Part shown: one piece after another, positions 28,926-38,344 of the stretch
How the letters are laid out: each line of letters opens with the position of its first letter
Numbering within the stretch: position 1 is the stretch's first letter
Origin: Limihaloglobus sulfuriphilus
GTDB lineage: Bacteria; Planctomycetota; Phycisphaerae; Sedimentisphaerales; Sedimentisphaeraceae
Direction: 5' to 3'
Assembly: GCF_001999965.1 (NCBI RefSeq)
Contig: NZ_CP019646.1
Span: 1,054,001-1,118,000 of the forward strand
Length of the DNA: 64,000 bases
Notes under the pieces: model-generated
What the model was told of the DNA's origin: nothing
What the model saw: the letters and a program-made list of their open reading frames with translations, nothing else
Database searches by the model: none
Made by a program: the position numbers and the translations under genes

Positions 28926-29738
28926 CTATTTCTTTTTTCTGATCAAGAGAATTGCACCAATACCAATCAAAGACATAGTAGTCGGTTCAGGTACAGCAAG
29001 AGATTCAACTTCACTTACACTAAGTTTGTGGTCATAAACCCTGAACTCATCGATTAAACCGGCGTATTCCCATTGAAGTCCGGTTCCATTATCATTATTT
29101 GCCCCGAAGTTGACCGAGACATTGTTGTCATTGGTTGTAAATGTTGCAATATCAACGCCGTACGGAGAGGAAGCAACTTCATTGCCGTCCAGATAGAGAA
29201 CTGTACCGCTCAGATCACTTGCAACAGCTACATGGTACCACTGGCCGAGATTCAGTGTTTGCTGGCTGGTTATATCAACATTATCGTTAGTGTTGTGCCG
29301 TCCAAGAAAATTGAGTTGATTACTGACGATACGAAGTGCAGCTTCTTCACTGCCTGCTGCAGCATCAGAAATACTGAAGATGGTATCGGTTGCGCCATCA
29401 GTGCTGTTAACCCAGCCGCTGTAAGAGAATCCCGAATAACCAAGTGTTGTAAAGGCAGCCTGGTTTGGCGGGTCGATATGCAGACGGTTATCATCAGAAC
29501 CGCTAAACGACCACGCGTTGCCAAACATACCGGCTGCACCGGCAACCGGATTATCGCCTGAAGCGGCAGCGATTGCATTTGCAATACCAATAGAATCCAC
29601 CGCTTCTGTTGCCCCGGCCGTTTCATCCATAGCCCAATAGGCTATAAGATCAGCTTCCAGCATACTGCCTGAAAGAGCCCAGAAAACACAAACGAGCAAT
29701 AACATTTTCTTAACTGTTTCTTTTTCATTCTTTCTCAT
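28926..29738 (-). CDS. LamG-domain PEP-CTERM protein (locus A)
   Basis: 270 residues. Signal peptide (about 12-30), a single LamG/concanavalin-like domain (I-A-Y-W-A-M-D-E, Y-S-G-W-V-N-S, W-Y-H-V-A-V-A-S-D-L-S-G, I-D-E-F-R-V-Y-D) and a C-terminal sorting signal: V-P-E-P-T-T, a hydrophobic stretch and R-K-K-K. PEP-CTERM proteins are processed by an exosortase and released or anchored at the surface. First gene after the regulator, as in locus B. Confidence 0.9.
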   Translation of the reverse strand: MRKNEKETVKKMLLLVCVFWALSGSMLEADLIAYWAMDETAGATEAVDSIGIANAIAAASGDNPVAGAAGMFGNAWSFSGSDDNRLHIDPPNQAAFTTLGYSGFSYSGWVNSTDGATDTIFSISDAAAGSEEAALRIVSNQLNFLGRHNTNDNVDITSQQTLNLGQWYHVAVASDLSGTVLYLDGNEVASSPYGVDIATFTTNDNNVSVNFGANNDNGTGLQWEYAGLIDEFRVYDHKLSVSEVESLAVPEPTTMSLIGIGAILLIRKKK

Positions 29739-29803
29739 TGTAAATTATCCTTTCACTGATAAAACACATTATTATAAAAGTAAATCACACTAAGTCATCA
29801 GAT

Positions 29804-30922
29804 CTATATCTTTGCTATTGAGGCCCCTGAGAACACATTCAGTTCAACTGGAACACTTTCTGCTTCATTAATATTTAAAGCCCCAGTTCGTATAGAGCAT
29901 AGCATTTGAGCAGCTTTGAGCCCAAGGGCGTACTCGTCAATTACTATCGAACTAATAAACCTTCGGGTGGAAGTACTTCGATGACAGTCGCCAAAGCCCA
30001 CAATAGAGAGATCGCCCGGAACACTGATCCCAAGCCTCTGAGCCAGCCAGTAAAGAACCTCCGCCTCGTTATCATCGCTACAGAATATAGCTGTGGGCCT
30101 GTTGCCCGAAAGCAGAAGGTTTGCCAGGATTTTTTCCCTGTCAACCTCAATCTCCGGCTGATCACCGGCGGGACCGAAAATAATATTAGAATCGGGCATA
30201 TCTATTCCGGCCTCGTTCATTGCCCGACGCAAACCAAGTACGTGCGACTCGGATACTTCATATTTATACACACCGAAATAAGCAATCTTGGTGTGCCCTT
30301 TTTCAAGAAGTATTTCACCAGCCAACCGGCCAACCTTCCTCCTGTCCCACAGCAGAGTGGGGACATTGATGCCTTCAACGCCTCTATGGCACAGCACTAC
30401 CGGGATACCATTATCTATCAAAAGCTGAATCTGATACGCAGGCGTATTTCCGATTGTTGATGGAACAATTGCAACACCGTCTATACCCCTATGCAAGAGT
30501 CTCAAAATAATATTACCCTGTTTATCGACATCGTTATTCGTCTGGCATATAAGAGTCTGCATGCTGTTTAGTGATAATGAATCGTCAAAACCCTGTGTCA
30601 GCGAGGGATAAAGGCTTCGCCTTATACCAGGGACAATCAATCCGAACATTTCATCATTACTGGTCTTATGCGAAGAATCCGGTTCTGCAAGAAAAGTACC
30701 TCTGCCTTTAACACGATATATCATCCCCTCATTTTCAAGCTCGCGGAATGCCTGCCTGACAGTACTACGCGATACGCCGACAGCTTCACACAAGTAATTC
30801 TCACTTGGAATAGCATCCCCTGGCGAATAAGTGCCGCTCGAAAGCTCAGAAATTATATAATCCCTGATCTTCTGCCACTTATGCCCCGCCTTGCTGCCAC
30901 TTGCCAGTTTAATAGTATCCAC
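29804..30922 (-). CDS. GntR/LacI-type hybrid transcription regulator (locus A)
   Basis: 372 residues. An N-terminal GntR winged helix (about 15-80: P-S-E-N-Y-L-C-E-A-V-G-V-S-R-S-T-V-R-Q-A and R-V-K-G-R-G-T-F-L) is joined to a periplasmic-binding-protein-like sugar sensor (about 90-365). This is the AraR-type architecture. The start is GTG at 30922 with AGGA six bases upstream. An operator-like palindrome (30961-30976) covers its own presumed start of transcription, so auto-repression relieved by a sugar is likely. It probably controls locus A, for which it is the first gene. Confidence 0.88.
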   Translation of the reverse strand: MDTIKLASGSKAGHKWQKIRDYIISELSSGTYSPGDAIPSENYLCEAVGVSRSTVRQAFRELENEGMIYRVKGRGTFLAEPDSSHKTSNDEMFGLIVPGIRRSLYPSLTQGFDDSLSLNSMQTLICQTNNDVDKQGNIILRLLHRGIDGVAIVPSTIGNTPAYQIQLLIDNGIPVVLCHRGVEGINVPTLLWDRRKVGRLAGEILLEKGHTKIAYFGVYKYEVSESHVLGLRRAMNEAGIDMPDSNIIFGPAGDQPEIEVDREKILANLLLSGNRPTAIFCSDDNEAEVLYWLAQRLGISVPGDLSIVGFGDCHRSTSTRRFISSIVIDEYALGLKAAQMLCSIRTGALNINEAESVPVELNVFSGASIAKI

Positions 30923-30960
30923 GCTGATTCCTGTATTTTTCTGTTTTTAACTTGTATTTT

Positions 30961-30976
30961 ACTTGTTCGTACAAGT
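30961..30976. promoter_or_regulatory. AraR-like operator palindrome
   Basis: ACTTGTTCGTACAAGT is a perfect 6+6 palindrome with a 4-base centre. It resembles the ATTTGTACGTACAAAT-type operators of AraR, whose architecture the adjacent regulator shares. A further half-site (ACTTGT) is at 30950-30955. It lies directly downstream of the presumed -10 box. Confidence 0.65.
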
Positions 30977-30978
30977 AG

Positions 30979-31006
30979 ATGTTAACATACAATTTAAACA
31001 TGTCAA
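30979..31006 (-). promoter_or_regulatory. Promoter of locus A
   Basis: On the minus strand, TTGACA (31001-31006) is separated by 16 bases from TAACAT (30979-30984). The operator palindrome begins three bases after the -10 box. It would drive the regulator and the genes after it. Confidence 0.55.
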
Positions 31007-31036
31007 CAAAAAAATAAAAAAAACACTACTGTTCCA

Positions 31037-31446
31037 TTATAAGTCGAATAATAACCGTTGTTTACAGTTTTGATGTTCTTTTAAATTGTAATAGTTTTTC
31101 ATAAGTGCTTGTTCCATAGGGACTTTCTCAAAAAGCAAGATGCTGAGAATTCGCAGAATTTCGTGCAATGAAAGCTCCAAATTCAGTTCCTTGCGAATAA
31201 TTGCAACAAGCACATAAACGCTTATTGCGATCCATATCTGGGTCTTGACGGCGTTGATCGAGGTGCCGTAAAAGGACTTTATCCTCAAGTGCTGCTTTAT
31301 CCATTTTAAGAAAAGTTCTATCTGCCAGCGTAGTTTGTAAAGCCGGCAAACGGTCAGGGCATCCAGCTCGAAGTTGTTTGTAAGAAACACAAACGTTCGC
31401 TCTTGTTCCTGATCGCGAAAGGCAATTCTTCGCAGCGGTACCGGAT
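31037..31446 (-). pseudogene. IS4-family transposase, C-terminal remnant
   Basis: About 136 codons are readable to the stop at 31037: first L-R-R-I-A-F-R-D-Q-E, then F-L-T-N-N-F-E-L-D-A-L, then W-Q-I-E-L-F-L-K-W-I-K-Q-H-L-R-I-K-S-F, the catalytic Glu region of IS4 transposases (DDE_Tnp_1). The N-terminal two thirds are gone; the frame is cut where the rve-type element copy 2 starts. Confidence 0.85.
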
Positions 31447-32289
31447 GTACTTGTTAACCACTCATTAGACCGCTGAAAAACTCCAGATTCAGCCCTATTT
31501 GCTCTTTCAAAAGTTCATAGAATTGATAGTTTGACAAAATATACGGGACAGGTGTAAGCCAATCGGGACAAAATTGGGGCGTAAAATCGCTCATTTTCTG
31601 TGTCTGGACGTACATTTCCCACTGTTCATTGGTACTGACCTATGAATTTGATTAATCTCAGCCAGCTTTTTTTTAGCCGGTAGCCGGTGATTCCGGCCTG
31701 TTGAGTATATTTCGCACAGTCGAGGCTGAGAGAAATATGCCCAAGAATTTGAGCTGGTTGGCAATTCTGAACCTGCCCCACCCTGCATTGACTTTCGTTA
31801 TCTGCCAGACCAGAACAGCAAGCTCGGTGACTCTTCGCCTTGGTATCTGAAAGGCTTCCATATAGCAGAGAATAAACAGCTTCTCGCGAATAGTATAACG
31901 TTTTTTATTATTCTGCTTTTTAAAAGCCTTCTGTAAAATAGATACCTGTGTCTGCAGCTGTGTAATCTTGGCACGAAGGAAGATAAGCTCTTTATCCTTC
32001 TCGTCAATATCCATCCCGGCAAGTCGTTTGAGGTCTCGCTTTCGCGCCCTCTCAGAAAACCCGGCAGCAAGAACAGCGACCTTCACAATCAACCTCACAG
32101 CAATGTTGATAATCTCTATGTTTTGGGACATATTTTTCTGCTCATAATGTTAATAATATCGATAATTCGAAGTCTAATTATAGCATTTTGAGCCAAAACT
32201 TCAATTTGCAATCTCAAGTTCATAAGTGACTGTTTTTCAAAGAGATAAACTGGGTGTTCAGGGTGGTCTAATTCGGCCTTGACAACTAC
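31447..32289 (-). mobile_element. rve-type insertion sequence copy 2, internally deleted
   Basis: Both ends are kept: GTACTTGTTAACCACTCATT (31447 on) and its inverted counterpart ...CCTTGACAACTAC (32262-32289). The length is 843 bp against about 1.6 kb for copy 3. The missing parts are two internal deletions in the transposase gene. It interrupts the IS4 remnant. Confidence 0.75.
31673..32131 (-). pseudogene. rve-family transposase with two internal deletions
   Basis: The frame reads the coiled-coil start (I-E-I-I-N-I-A-V-R-L-I-V-K...) to R-R-R-V-T-E, then jumps to L-A-V-L-V-W-Q-I-T-K, skipping about 32 residues of the helix-turn-helix. It then runs to N-I-L-N-R-P-E and jumps into the last codons of the gene, in another frame. 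The whole DDE core is gone. Both junctions coincide with short direct repeats in the intact copy 3 (CACCGAGC for the first, about ten bases around TTCCGGCCTG for the second). The product cannot catalyse transposition. Confidence 0.8.
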
Positions 32290-32350
32290 AATCAAACTTA
32301 ACAAAGATTTACAAACATACGTAATTGCTCAATAAAGATAAACTGACAGT

Positions 32351-34954
32351 TTAATCGTGAGGAGACCATACAGTGTTTATAGTCAGACCTGATAAATCCT
32401 TTTTGTTTTTTGGCAGTATAAACGAGAGCAGATAGCCGCAAATAAAACACGAGAGAATGCCCACTGCAGCGTAGAGCAGGAATGATACCTGAGTAAATGA
32501 CTGTACCAGAAACAAGATTACCGCTCCAGTTATTGCGCCTGATATTGCTGCAACAGAACCAACTCGGGGTACAAATATCCCAAGCAGAAACAAGCCGCAC
32601 ATAGAACCGCCAAATAAACCAAGAATACCCATGAATGACTCCCATAACGATTTAATGTCCGAGGCGGCAAATAATAATGCAAGCAATGTACCAAGGACTC
32701 CAAAAAAGAACGTGCAGAATCTGGCAAGATTTAAATAACCCCTTTCCGTTTTAAGCAGGCCAAAAGGTTTCACAAAATCAGTGACAATAACTGTCGATAT
32801 GCTATTCATACTCGTTGAAACAGTTGATTGAGCCGCCGCAAAAATACCAGCTACAACCAACCCTGAGATGCCTATCGGCAGCTCACGTGAAATAAAAAGC
32901 GGGAAGATAGCATCATTCTGAAAAGTCGGATCGAGCTTCTGGGGGTTAGCTTTATAAAAGACAAACAATGCAGTCCCAACACTAAAAAAGAGCAGAGTTG
33001 CCGGTATAATAATAATAGCATTTGTCAAAATGGAAATTCTGGCTGTCTTGATGTCACTAACAGCCAGATATCTCTGTACAACGGCCTGATCAGAGACATA
33101 AGGTATAAGGCTCTGGCCGATACCGCCTATTATCATGACCCATAAAGCGGTTGTCATAAAACTTGTCGAGCTGAAATCGAAATTTATAGCGTGGAACTTG
33201 GAATTTTCGTTCGCAATAGTAAAAAACTCTGCCGGTCCGCCTTCAATATTTAACAGTACAATTACAAGGCTTAAGAATGCCCCGCCCAGCAATATGAATG
33301 TCTGAATAGAATCTGTCCATATTACCGCTTCTAATCCGCCCATTGTGCAGTAGATTATACTCAGAACCCCCATTGCCAATATACAGTAAGAAACAGGCAG
33401 ACCTGTTATTGCAGTAAGAGCCAGCGCCGGTAAAAACATTACGATAGCCATACGGCCTATCTGGAATAATACAAATGAAAAACTGGCAAACAGACGTGCC
33501 AAGATATTAAAACGTTTCTCAAGATACTCATAGGCACTGGTAGCATCGATACGCCTGAAAAACGGTAAGACAAAATAAATAACAAATGGTGTCACCACAA
33601 TAGCCATCATATTAACCACAAAGAATGTCCAATCGGTAGAATATACTTTGGCGGGAATAGCAACAAAAGTAATGGAACTCAGCATTGTCGCAAAGATACT
33701 CAGTCCTGCCGCCCAGCCGGGGAGCCGCTGGCCGCCGCGAAAAAAGTCATTGGTATCTTTATTTCTGAATGAAAAATAAAAACCAACAGCAACCATCGCC
33801 AACAGGTAAATAACAAGTGTTGTAAAGTTGAGAAAACCAAAAGAACTTTTTATTTTAACCGGCTTTATTTGCCATATTTTAGGGCTTCGAACCCGGGGCA
33901 TTATTTCACCGCTTACTAAAACAATTGAGTCATCCCATTTAACGGCAGTTGAAGTAACCTGATTTGCAGGTGCCTTGCCGGCTGATATCCAGGTATCGGT
34001 AATAGTATGATATGTCCAGATCTGTTTTGGAAAACCGGGATGATTTAACTTCAGCTCAGCCCCCTTAAAAAACAGTGAGCCATCAGCGCCGCTGAGTATG
34101 AATATGTGGCTTTGGCCGACATCTATACCCGACCCGGCCATGACGCACGATGGTACATCCATCTTTTTTTGCCAGGATTTTTCCAGGGGATTGTATTCGT
34201 AAACATCTTTTAAGAATTCTGTTTCTGATACATCAGCACCCTTTTCAATTCTCCGTCCGCTAATCAGATAGATACAATCACTCTGCCCGTTATGCTGAGA
34301 TACGGTTATATTAAATGCACGAGAGGGCCCAGGCCACGATGAGAGCTCTTGCCAGGTAAAATCCTCTGAATCTTTCTGAGACAAATCCAGTGACCAGAAA
34401 TTATTCATTGCAGATTCCAGGTTTAGAGAGCTCTGTCCGCCTGCCACATAAATAATATCATCTATAACTGCCGCACTTCCATAAGCGCAAGGCTCCGGCA
34501 GCGAAGGCAGAGTTTCTTTAATAATTTTTTTATTGTTCCTGTCCCATCTCAAGATGAAAACATCTGAGTAGCACTGCTGCCAATACGCTCCGCCTATACA
34601 AACAAGCCCGTTATCTGTTGAGATACTCATTCCATAAGCAATGGGCCTGTCAAGCTCAGAGCCACTGTACCATTTGTAATCAGATTCGGTCTTCTCAAGT
34701 ATCCATATTTTATCATACCACTGTTTGTCAGATTCCCAGTAAGGTTTCTGGAAATTAGCTCCGCCTGCAACGATTAAAGCGTCATCGTAAACACCGGCAA
34801 AAGACCCCGCTACGCCAAGCGACTCGGGCAGATCAGAGAGACTCTCCCAGCTCAAATATTCTCTGGCTTCTGAGGAATCTGAAGCGGCTGCAACTGAGCT
34901 GGAGATAACACAGATAAAGATTAAAAATAAAATCACTACTTTTTTGTAACACAT
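32351..34954 (-). CDS. Kelch mutarotase-like domain fused to sodium:solute symporter (copy 3)
   Basis: 867 residues: signal peptide (M-C-Y-K-K-V-V-I-L-F-L...V-A-A-A), Kelch propeller (about 35-375, G-V-A-G-S-F-A-G, I-V-A-G-G-A-N-F) and SSS transporter (about 385-850) with V-S-D-Q-A-V-V-Q-R-Y-L. Very similar to copy 2 over its whole length, including A-A-Q-S-T-V-S-T-S-M-N-S-I-S-T-V. It is the last gene of locus B, as copy 1 is in locus A. The gene before it ends 14 bases upstream. Confidence 0.88.
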   Translation of the reverse strand: MCYKKVVILFLIFICVISSSVAAASDSSEAREYLSWESLSDLPESLGVAGSFAGVYDDALIVAGGANFQKPYWESDKQWYDKIWILEKTESDYKWYSGSELDRPIAYGMSISTDNGLVCIGGAYWQQCYSDVFILRWDRNNKKIIKETLPSLPEPCAYGSAAVIDDIIYVAGGQSSLNLESAMNNFWSLDLSQKDSEDFTWQELSSWPGPSRAFNITVSQHNGQSDCIYLISGRRIEKGADVSETEFLKDVYEYNPLEKSWQKKMDVPSCVMAGSGIDVGQSHIFILSGADGSLFFKGAELKLNHPGFPKQIWTYHTITDTWISAGKAPANQVTSTAVKWDDSIVLVSGEIMPRVRSPKIWQIKPVKIKSSFGFLNFTTLVIYLLAMVAVGFYFSFRNKDTNDFFRGGQRLPGWAAGLSIFATMLSSITFVAIPAKVYSTDWTFFVVNMMAIVVTPFVIYFVLPFFRRIDATSAYEYLEKRFNILARLFASFSFVLFQIGRMAIVMFLPALALTAITGLPVSYCILAMGVLSIIYCTMGGLEAVIWTDSIQTFILLGGAFLSLVIVLLNIEGGPAEFFTIANENSKFHAINFDFSSTSFMTTALWVMIIGGIGQSLIPYVSDQAVVQRYLAVSDIKTARISILTNAIIIIPATLLFFSVGTALFVFYKANPQKLDPTFQNDAIFPLFISRELPIGISGLVVAGIFAAAQSTVSTSMNSISTVIVTDFVKPFGLLKTERGYLNLARFCTFFFGVLGTLLALLFAASDIKSLWESFMGILGLFGGSMCGLFLLGIFVPRVGSVAAISGAITGAVILFLVQSFTQVSFLLYAAVGILSCFICGYLLSFILPKNKKDLSGLTINTVWSPHD

Positions 34955-34968
34955 TCTAACTTTGCCTT

Positions 34969-37170
34969 CTATTTATTATTATTTTTCTGAGCGGGCATTT
35001 CGAAGTAGAAGGGACTTGCCGGAAGCCCCTCTTTATTTATAAGATTGGCTTTCGGGTTAGGACTCCATGCGTACCGGAGAGCAACGACCCTGTCGTCTTC
35101 GGAAATGTCAAGAACTATAGAATCTGCATATACACAGGAGCTGACATCCGACCATAGACCTTGAGCATTTTTTACTTCGAAGCCTTTTAGCTCATTACCG
35201 CAAACTGTCGCCAAGCCGCTGCCCTTAAAATCAAAATCAAGAAGCAATTTACCATCTTCCCGCCGCAGCTTTTTATTGAATACAGGACCTGAATAGATCA
35301 GGTCAGTTTCACCATATATATTTGCCCTGGCCCACAGGCTCAAACGCCTGCCAACTTCATATTTTGATTTGGGGTGGACATTATTATCGTCTCCTATATC
35401 AATGGCAACCACCATGCCCAAAGCCGGTAATTCAGTTAATACTTCAAACTGCATCTGCCTGAACGGCATCCAGTTTCGATTCATATTAGGAAGCTGGACA
35501 TAATAAAATGGAAAGTCTCCAATCCCCCATTGCCGGCGCCAGCTTGTAACAAGCCCCTTGAACAGCTCTTTGTTTATTTCCGAATCCCAGGGCTTATCAG
35601 TATCAGTATCGGTTGCGTTGGACTCACCCTGATACCATACTACTCCCCTTAACACGTAAGGCATCATTTCCTCGATATCGGCATAATATATAAATGTCGG
35701 CTCATAAGGATGGTGAGGCAGCATACATTCATCATTTCCCTGCCGGCTGCTCATGTTGAGCTCTGCCCTTTGCCTGTGCCAGGACGGTGCATCAGCATTG
35801 AGCCAATTATTCGTCAAATTATAAAGCCGCTCTTTCCGCAATGCCTCTCTGGGCATAAAGGCTTCCATAGGCGCGCCGCCGATAGCATTTTGAATAATCC
35901 CAACGGGTACATCCAGAGCTTTATACAGATGCAGCGCGAAATAATAACCCACCGCGGAAAAATCACCTGCACTATCTTCGGAGCACACCTGCCAGAGACC
36001 AGAGTAGTAACCGTCCATCTGTATTTTTTCTAATTCATCTTTTTTGAAAACTTTTTTTGCCGGGTGCGGATCAACATCACGTCTGAGCAAACGTATTTCA
36101 GGATAATTCCCGGCTAACTTAAGCTGAGCGGCTGCATCAGAATCCGACTTTAACGGAAAACGCATATTGGACTGACCGGCACAAAACCAGACTTCCCCGA
36201 CCATAACGTTGGAAAATTCAATTCTTCTATCGCCTGATACGCTTAACGTATGAGGTCCTCCTGTTTTTAATGCGGGAAGTTCGACTTCCCAGTTACCGTT
36301 GCCGTCAACTATTGTTTCTTTCTCGAATTCTGATATTTCAACAAGGATATTATCGCCTACGTCGCCCTTACCGAAGATGCGAAACGGTTTGTTTCTTTGT
36401 ATGACCATGTTGTCGCCAAAAACGTACGGAAGGCTTAGTCCGCCAAAGTTCCCCGTTATTGCCGAACAAATCTTTTCAGCGATAATTTCAGCCCCTTCAA
36501 TGCTGGGGTGTATTCCATCTCGAGCGTAGATTCGGTGTTGTTTATTAAGTTCAGTAAACAAATCTATTAAAGTGATCTTTTTTCGCAAGGCCAAAGATTC
36601 GATTAAGGCTTGACACTCTTCGATATTTTCCTGGATCTCAAGAAAAGGCTCATAAGGTGTCATAACAGGCATAAGATTTGTAAGCCATATTCTGGGCTGC
36701 GAATCTAAATTCTGATAGGATTGAATGAGTTTTTCGTAACTTTCTGTAAAAACACTCTTGTTATCCGTCCACTCACCGACAGAGCAGTCATTTATACCCA
36801 GACTGATTACGACAATATCAGGATTACATTTTAAAGATTCCTCATATTCAGGAAAATTCATATAATTATTCGAAGAAGAGATGCTTACTCTTGCGCCGGG
36901 TCGGCCAAAGCTTTTCACCTCGAACTTCTCGCCCAGCAGTCTTTCGAGTTGAGCCGGATAACAGTAGAGGTTCCTTTGTTCTATTTTTGAACCATACGTG
37001 ATACTGTCTCCAACACAGGCTACACTTATCTTACCGGAATACTCTTCTTCCAATACCGGAGGCGTTTGAGCCGAGCCTTTCAAAAGAAAAAGCAACAATA
37101 ACAAAGAAAGAGGTATTTTCAGATTTAATATCATCAACAAAGACAAAACTTTATTTCTCAGATGAATCAT
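34969..37170 (-). CDS. Double esterase: SGNH hydrolase plus sialate O-acetylesterase domain
   Basis: 733 residues with an export signal. An N-terminal SGNH/GDSL domain (about 45-240) has V-G-D-S-I-T-Y-G, L-G-I-N-D and D-G-I-H-P-S. A C-terminal SASA-type domain (about 245-725) has A-G-Q-S-N-M, W-Y-Q-G-E-S-N and a later N-V-H-P-K. Both have the Ser, and the D-x-x-H end can be seen for both, so both may be active. SASA-type enzymes remove O-acetyl groups from sialic acids, which sialidases and lyases need. Two esterase folds in one chain may serve different O-acetyl positions (inference). Overlaps the sialidase upstream by 20 bases. Confidence 0.88.
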   Translation of the reverse strand: MIHLRNKVLSLLMILNLKIPLSLLLLLFLLKGSAQTPPVLEEEYSGKISVACVGDSITYGSKIEQRNLYCYPAQLERLLGEKFEVKSFGRPGARVSISSSNNYMNFPEYEESLKCNPDIVVISLGINDCSVGEWTDNKSVFTESYEKLIQSYQNLDSQPRIWLTNLMPVMTPYEPFLEIQENIEECQALIESLALRKKITLIDLFTELNKQHRIYARDGIHPSIEGAEIIAEKICSAITGNFGGLSLPYVFGDNMVIQRNKPFRIFGKGDVGDNILVEISEFEKETIVDGNGNWEVELPALKTGGPHTLSVSGDRRIEFSNVMVGEVWFCAGQSNMRFPLKSDSDAAAQLKLAGNYPEIRLLRRDVDPHPAKKVFKKDELEKIQMDGYYSGLWQVCSEDSAGDFSAVGYYFALHLYKALDVPVGIIQNAIGGAPMEAFMPREALRKERLYNLTNNWLNADAPSWHRQRAELNMSSRQGNDECMLPHHPYEPTFIYYADIEEMMPYVLRGVVWYQGESNATDTDTDKPWDSEINKELFKGLVTSWRRQWGIGDFPFYYVQLPNMNRNWMPFRQMQFEVLTELPALGMVVAIDIGDDNNVHPKSKYEVGRRLSLWARANIYGETDLIYSGPVFNKKLRREDGKLLLDFDFKGSGLATVCGNELKGFEVKNAQGLWSDVSSCVYADSIVLDISEDDRVVALRYAWSPNPKANLINKEGLPASPFYFEMPAQKNNNK

Positions 37171-38344
37171 TAATTAACCAGTCAAGTGAAAACCTGGCAA
37201 ATGTAAGAGTATGCTTTTTCTCACCATCCTGGGAGGTGTTTCTTTCATAAAGCACGCCTATACTGTCATCCGGCAGCCTGGTCAAGCAGGAGTAACCGGA
37301 ATAATCCTGGTTAATAGTTTTAGCCACAGGCCAGGTTTTACCTTCATCGAAACTTGCCCGGATGGTAAGGTTTCTTCGCTTGCTTGCATGAGCCGGGTTT
37401 GAGTAGAGGATGAGATCTCTTTCATCTCCGTCTTTGGTAGAACTGTAGCGTAATATACTTGCCTGACACCGCGGGTCTATAAGTACATCGCTTTCAAACT
37501 GCGGCTGCCAGTTTTCGCCGCCGTTATCCGAGTATGCGATTTCTCGAATACCGGTTACGGTGTTTGTTCTAAGCACAATCATTAGCCTGCCGTCATTAAG
37601 CTCTACAACCTGGCTCTCATTGGTGCCGACGCCGGCTCTTGATGATTGCCAGGTATTACCGCTATCATCACTGTATGCGACATAGGAGTCCTGCCTTTTA
37701 TCGGCGTTCATCACGCTGAAACAGAAAATAAGCCTTCCGGCTTTCTCTCCCCGCTTGAGCTGAACTCCTACTCCCGGAGCTGTCCAAGAAGCAATAAGCT
37801 CTTCTGGTTTTATCTGACGTGTTATATCAAGCGGACTGCTCCAGGTAACCCCATCGTCCTTGCTTTGCTGAAGGCGTATGTGAAAAGTATCATCGCCATA
37901 ACCCGGTTCATTTTTGCCTCGGGCCAGACCCACTCCTTCATTGGCGTAAACGTAAGCCACCCACATAGTATTCGTCAGCCTGTCATAGAATAGTGTAGGA
38001 TCACCTGCGGCTCTCATCCCCGGATAATCTGCGATTGTCTTTACATCGCTCCAGGTTCTTCCGTTGTCCAGACTGCGTTTAATCACGCAGTCGATGTTGT
38101 TTGGAGGATCGCCCGGGCGGTCTTTTCTTGCATCGCAGACCGCCACAACAGCTCCTGAAGGGGTAGTAAGAATCGCGGGAATTCGGTAGTTTGCTGTATT
38201 TTCTCTGCCGCTGACAAACAGGTCCAACTGGGCGGGCTCATTCGGGTTGCTGTCCTTGAGAACATACGCAGACTTGCCCATTCCGCTGCATGAGACTGAA
38301 AACAATAACAGGATATTAACTATAAAAATCAGTTTCTTAGACAT
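37151..38344 (-). CDS. Exo-alpha-sialidase, GH33 lipoprotein (S5)
   Basis: 397 residues with a lipobox (L-F-S-V-S-C-S-G). GH33 elements: Y-R-I-P, the acid/base Asp in R-P-G-D-P-P-N-N-I-D (altered from S-D-T-G-D-I-D), N-E-S-Q-V-V-E-L, V-L-R-T-N, K-R-R-N-L-T-I and S-G-Y-S-C-L. Asp-boxes include S-L-D-N-G-R-T-W and S-D-D-S-G-N-T-W. The altered loops (D-A-R-K instead of C-E-G-R-K) set it apart from the locus A enzymes and suggest different linkage or substituent preference. GAGG lies seven bases before the ATG. Overlaps the lyase-like gene by 8 bases. Confidence 0.9.
   Translation of the reverse strand: MSKKLIFIVNILLLFSVSCSGMGKSAYVLKDSNPNEPAQLDLFVSGRENTANYRIPAILTTPSGAVVAVCDARKDRPGDPPNNIDCVIKRSLDNGRTWSDVKTIADYPGMRAAGDPTLFYDRLTNTMWVAYVYANEGVGLARGKNEPGYGDDTFHIRLQQSKDDGVTWSSPLDITRQIKPEELIASWTAPGVGVQLKRGEKAGRLIFCFSVMNADKRQDSYVAYSDDSGNTWQSSRAGVGTNESQVVELNDGRLMIVLRTNTVTGIREIAYSDNGGENWQPQFESDVLIDPRCQASILRYSSTKDGDERDLILYSNPAHASKRRNLTIRASFDEGKTWPVAKTINQDYSGYSCLTRLPDDSIGVLYERNTSQDGEKKHTLTFARFSLDWLINDSSEK

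Noticed and set aside
31673-32131. Programmed frameshift in the rve-type element
   Set aside because: The intact copy is a single frame; the frame change in copy 2 coincides with a deletion junction.
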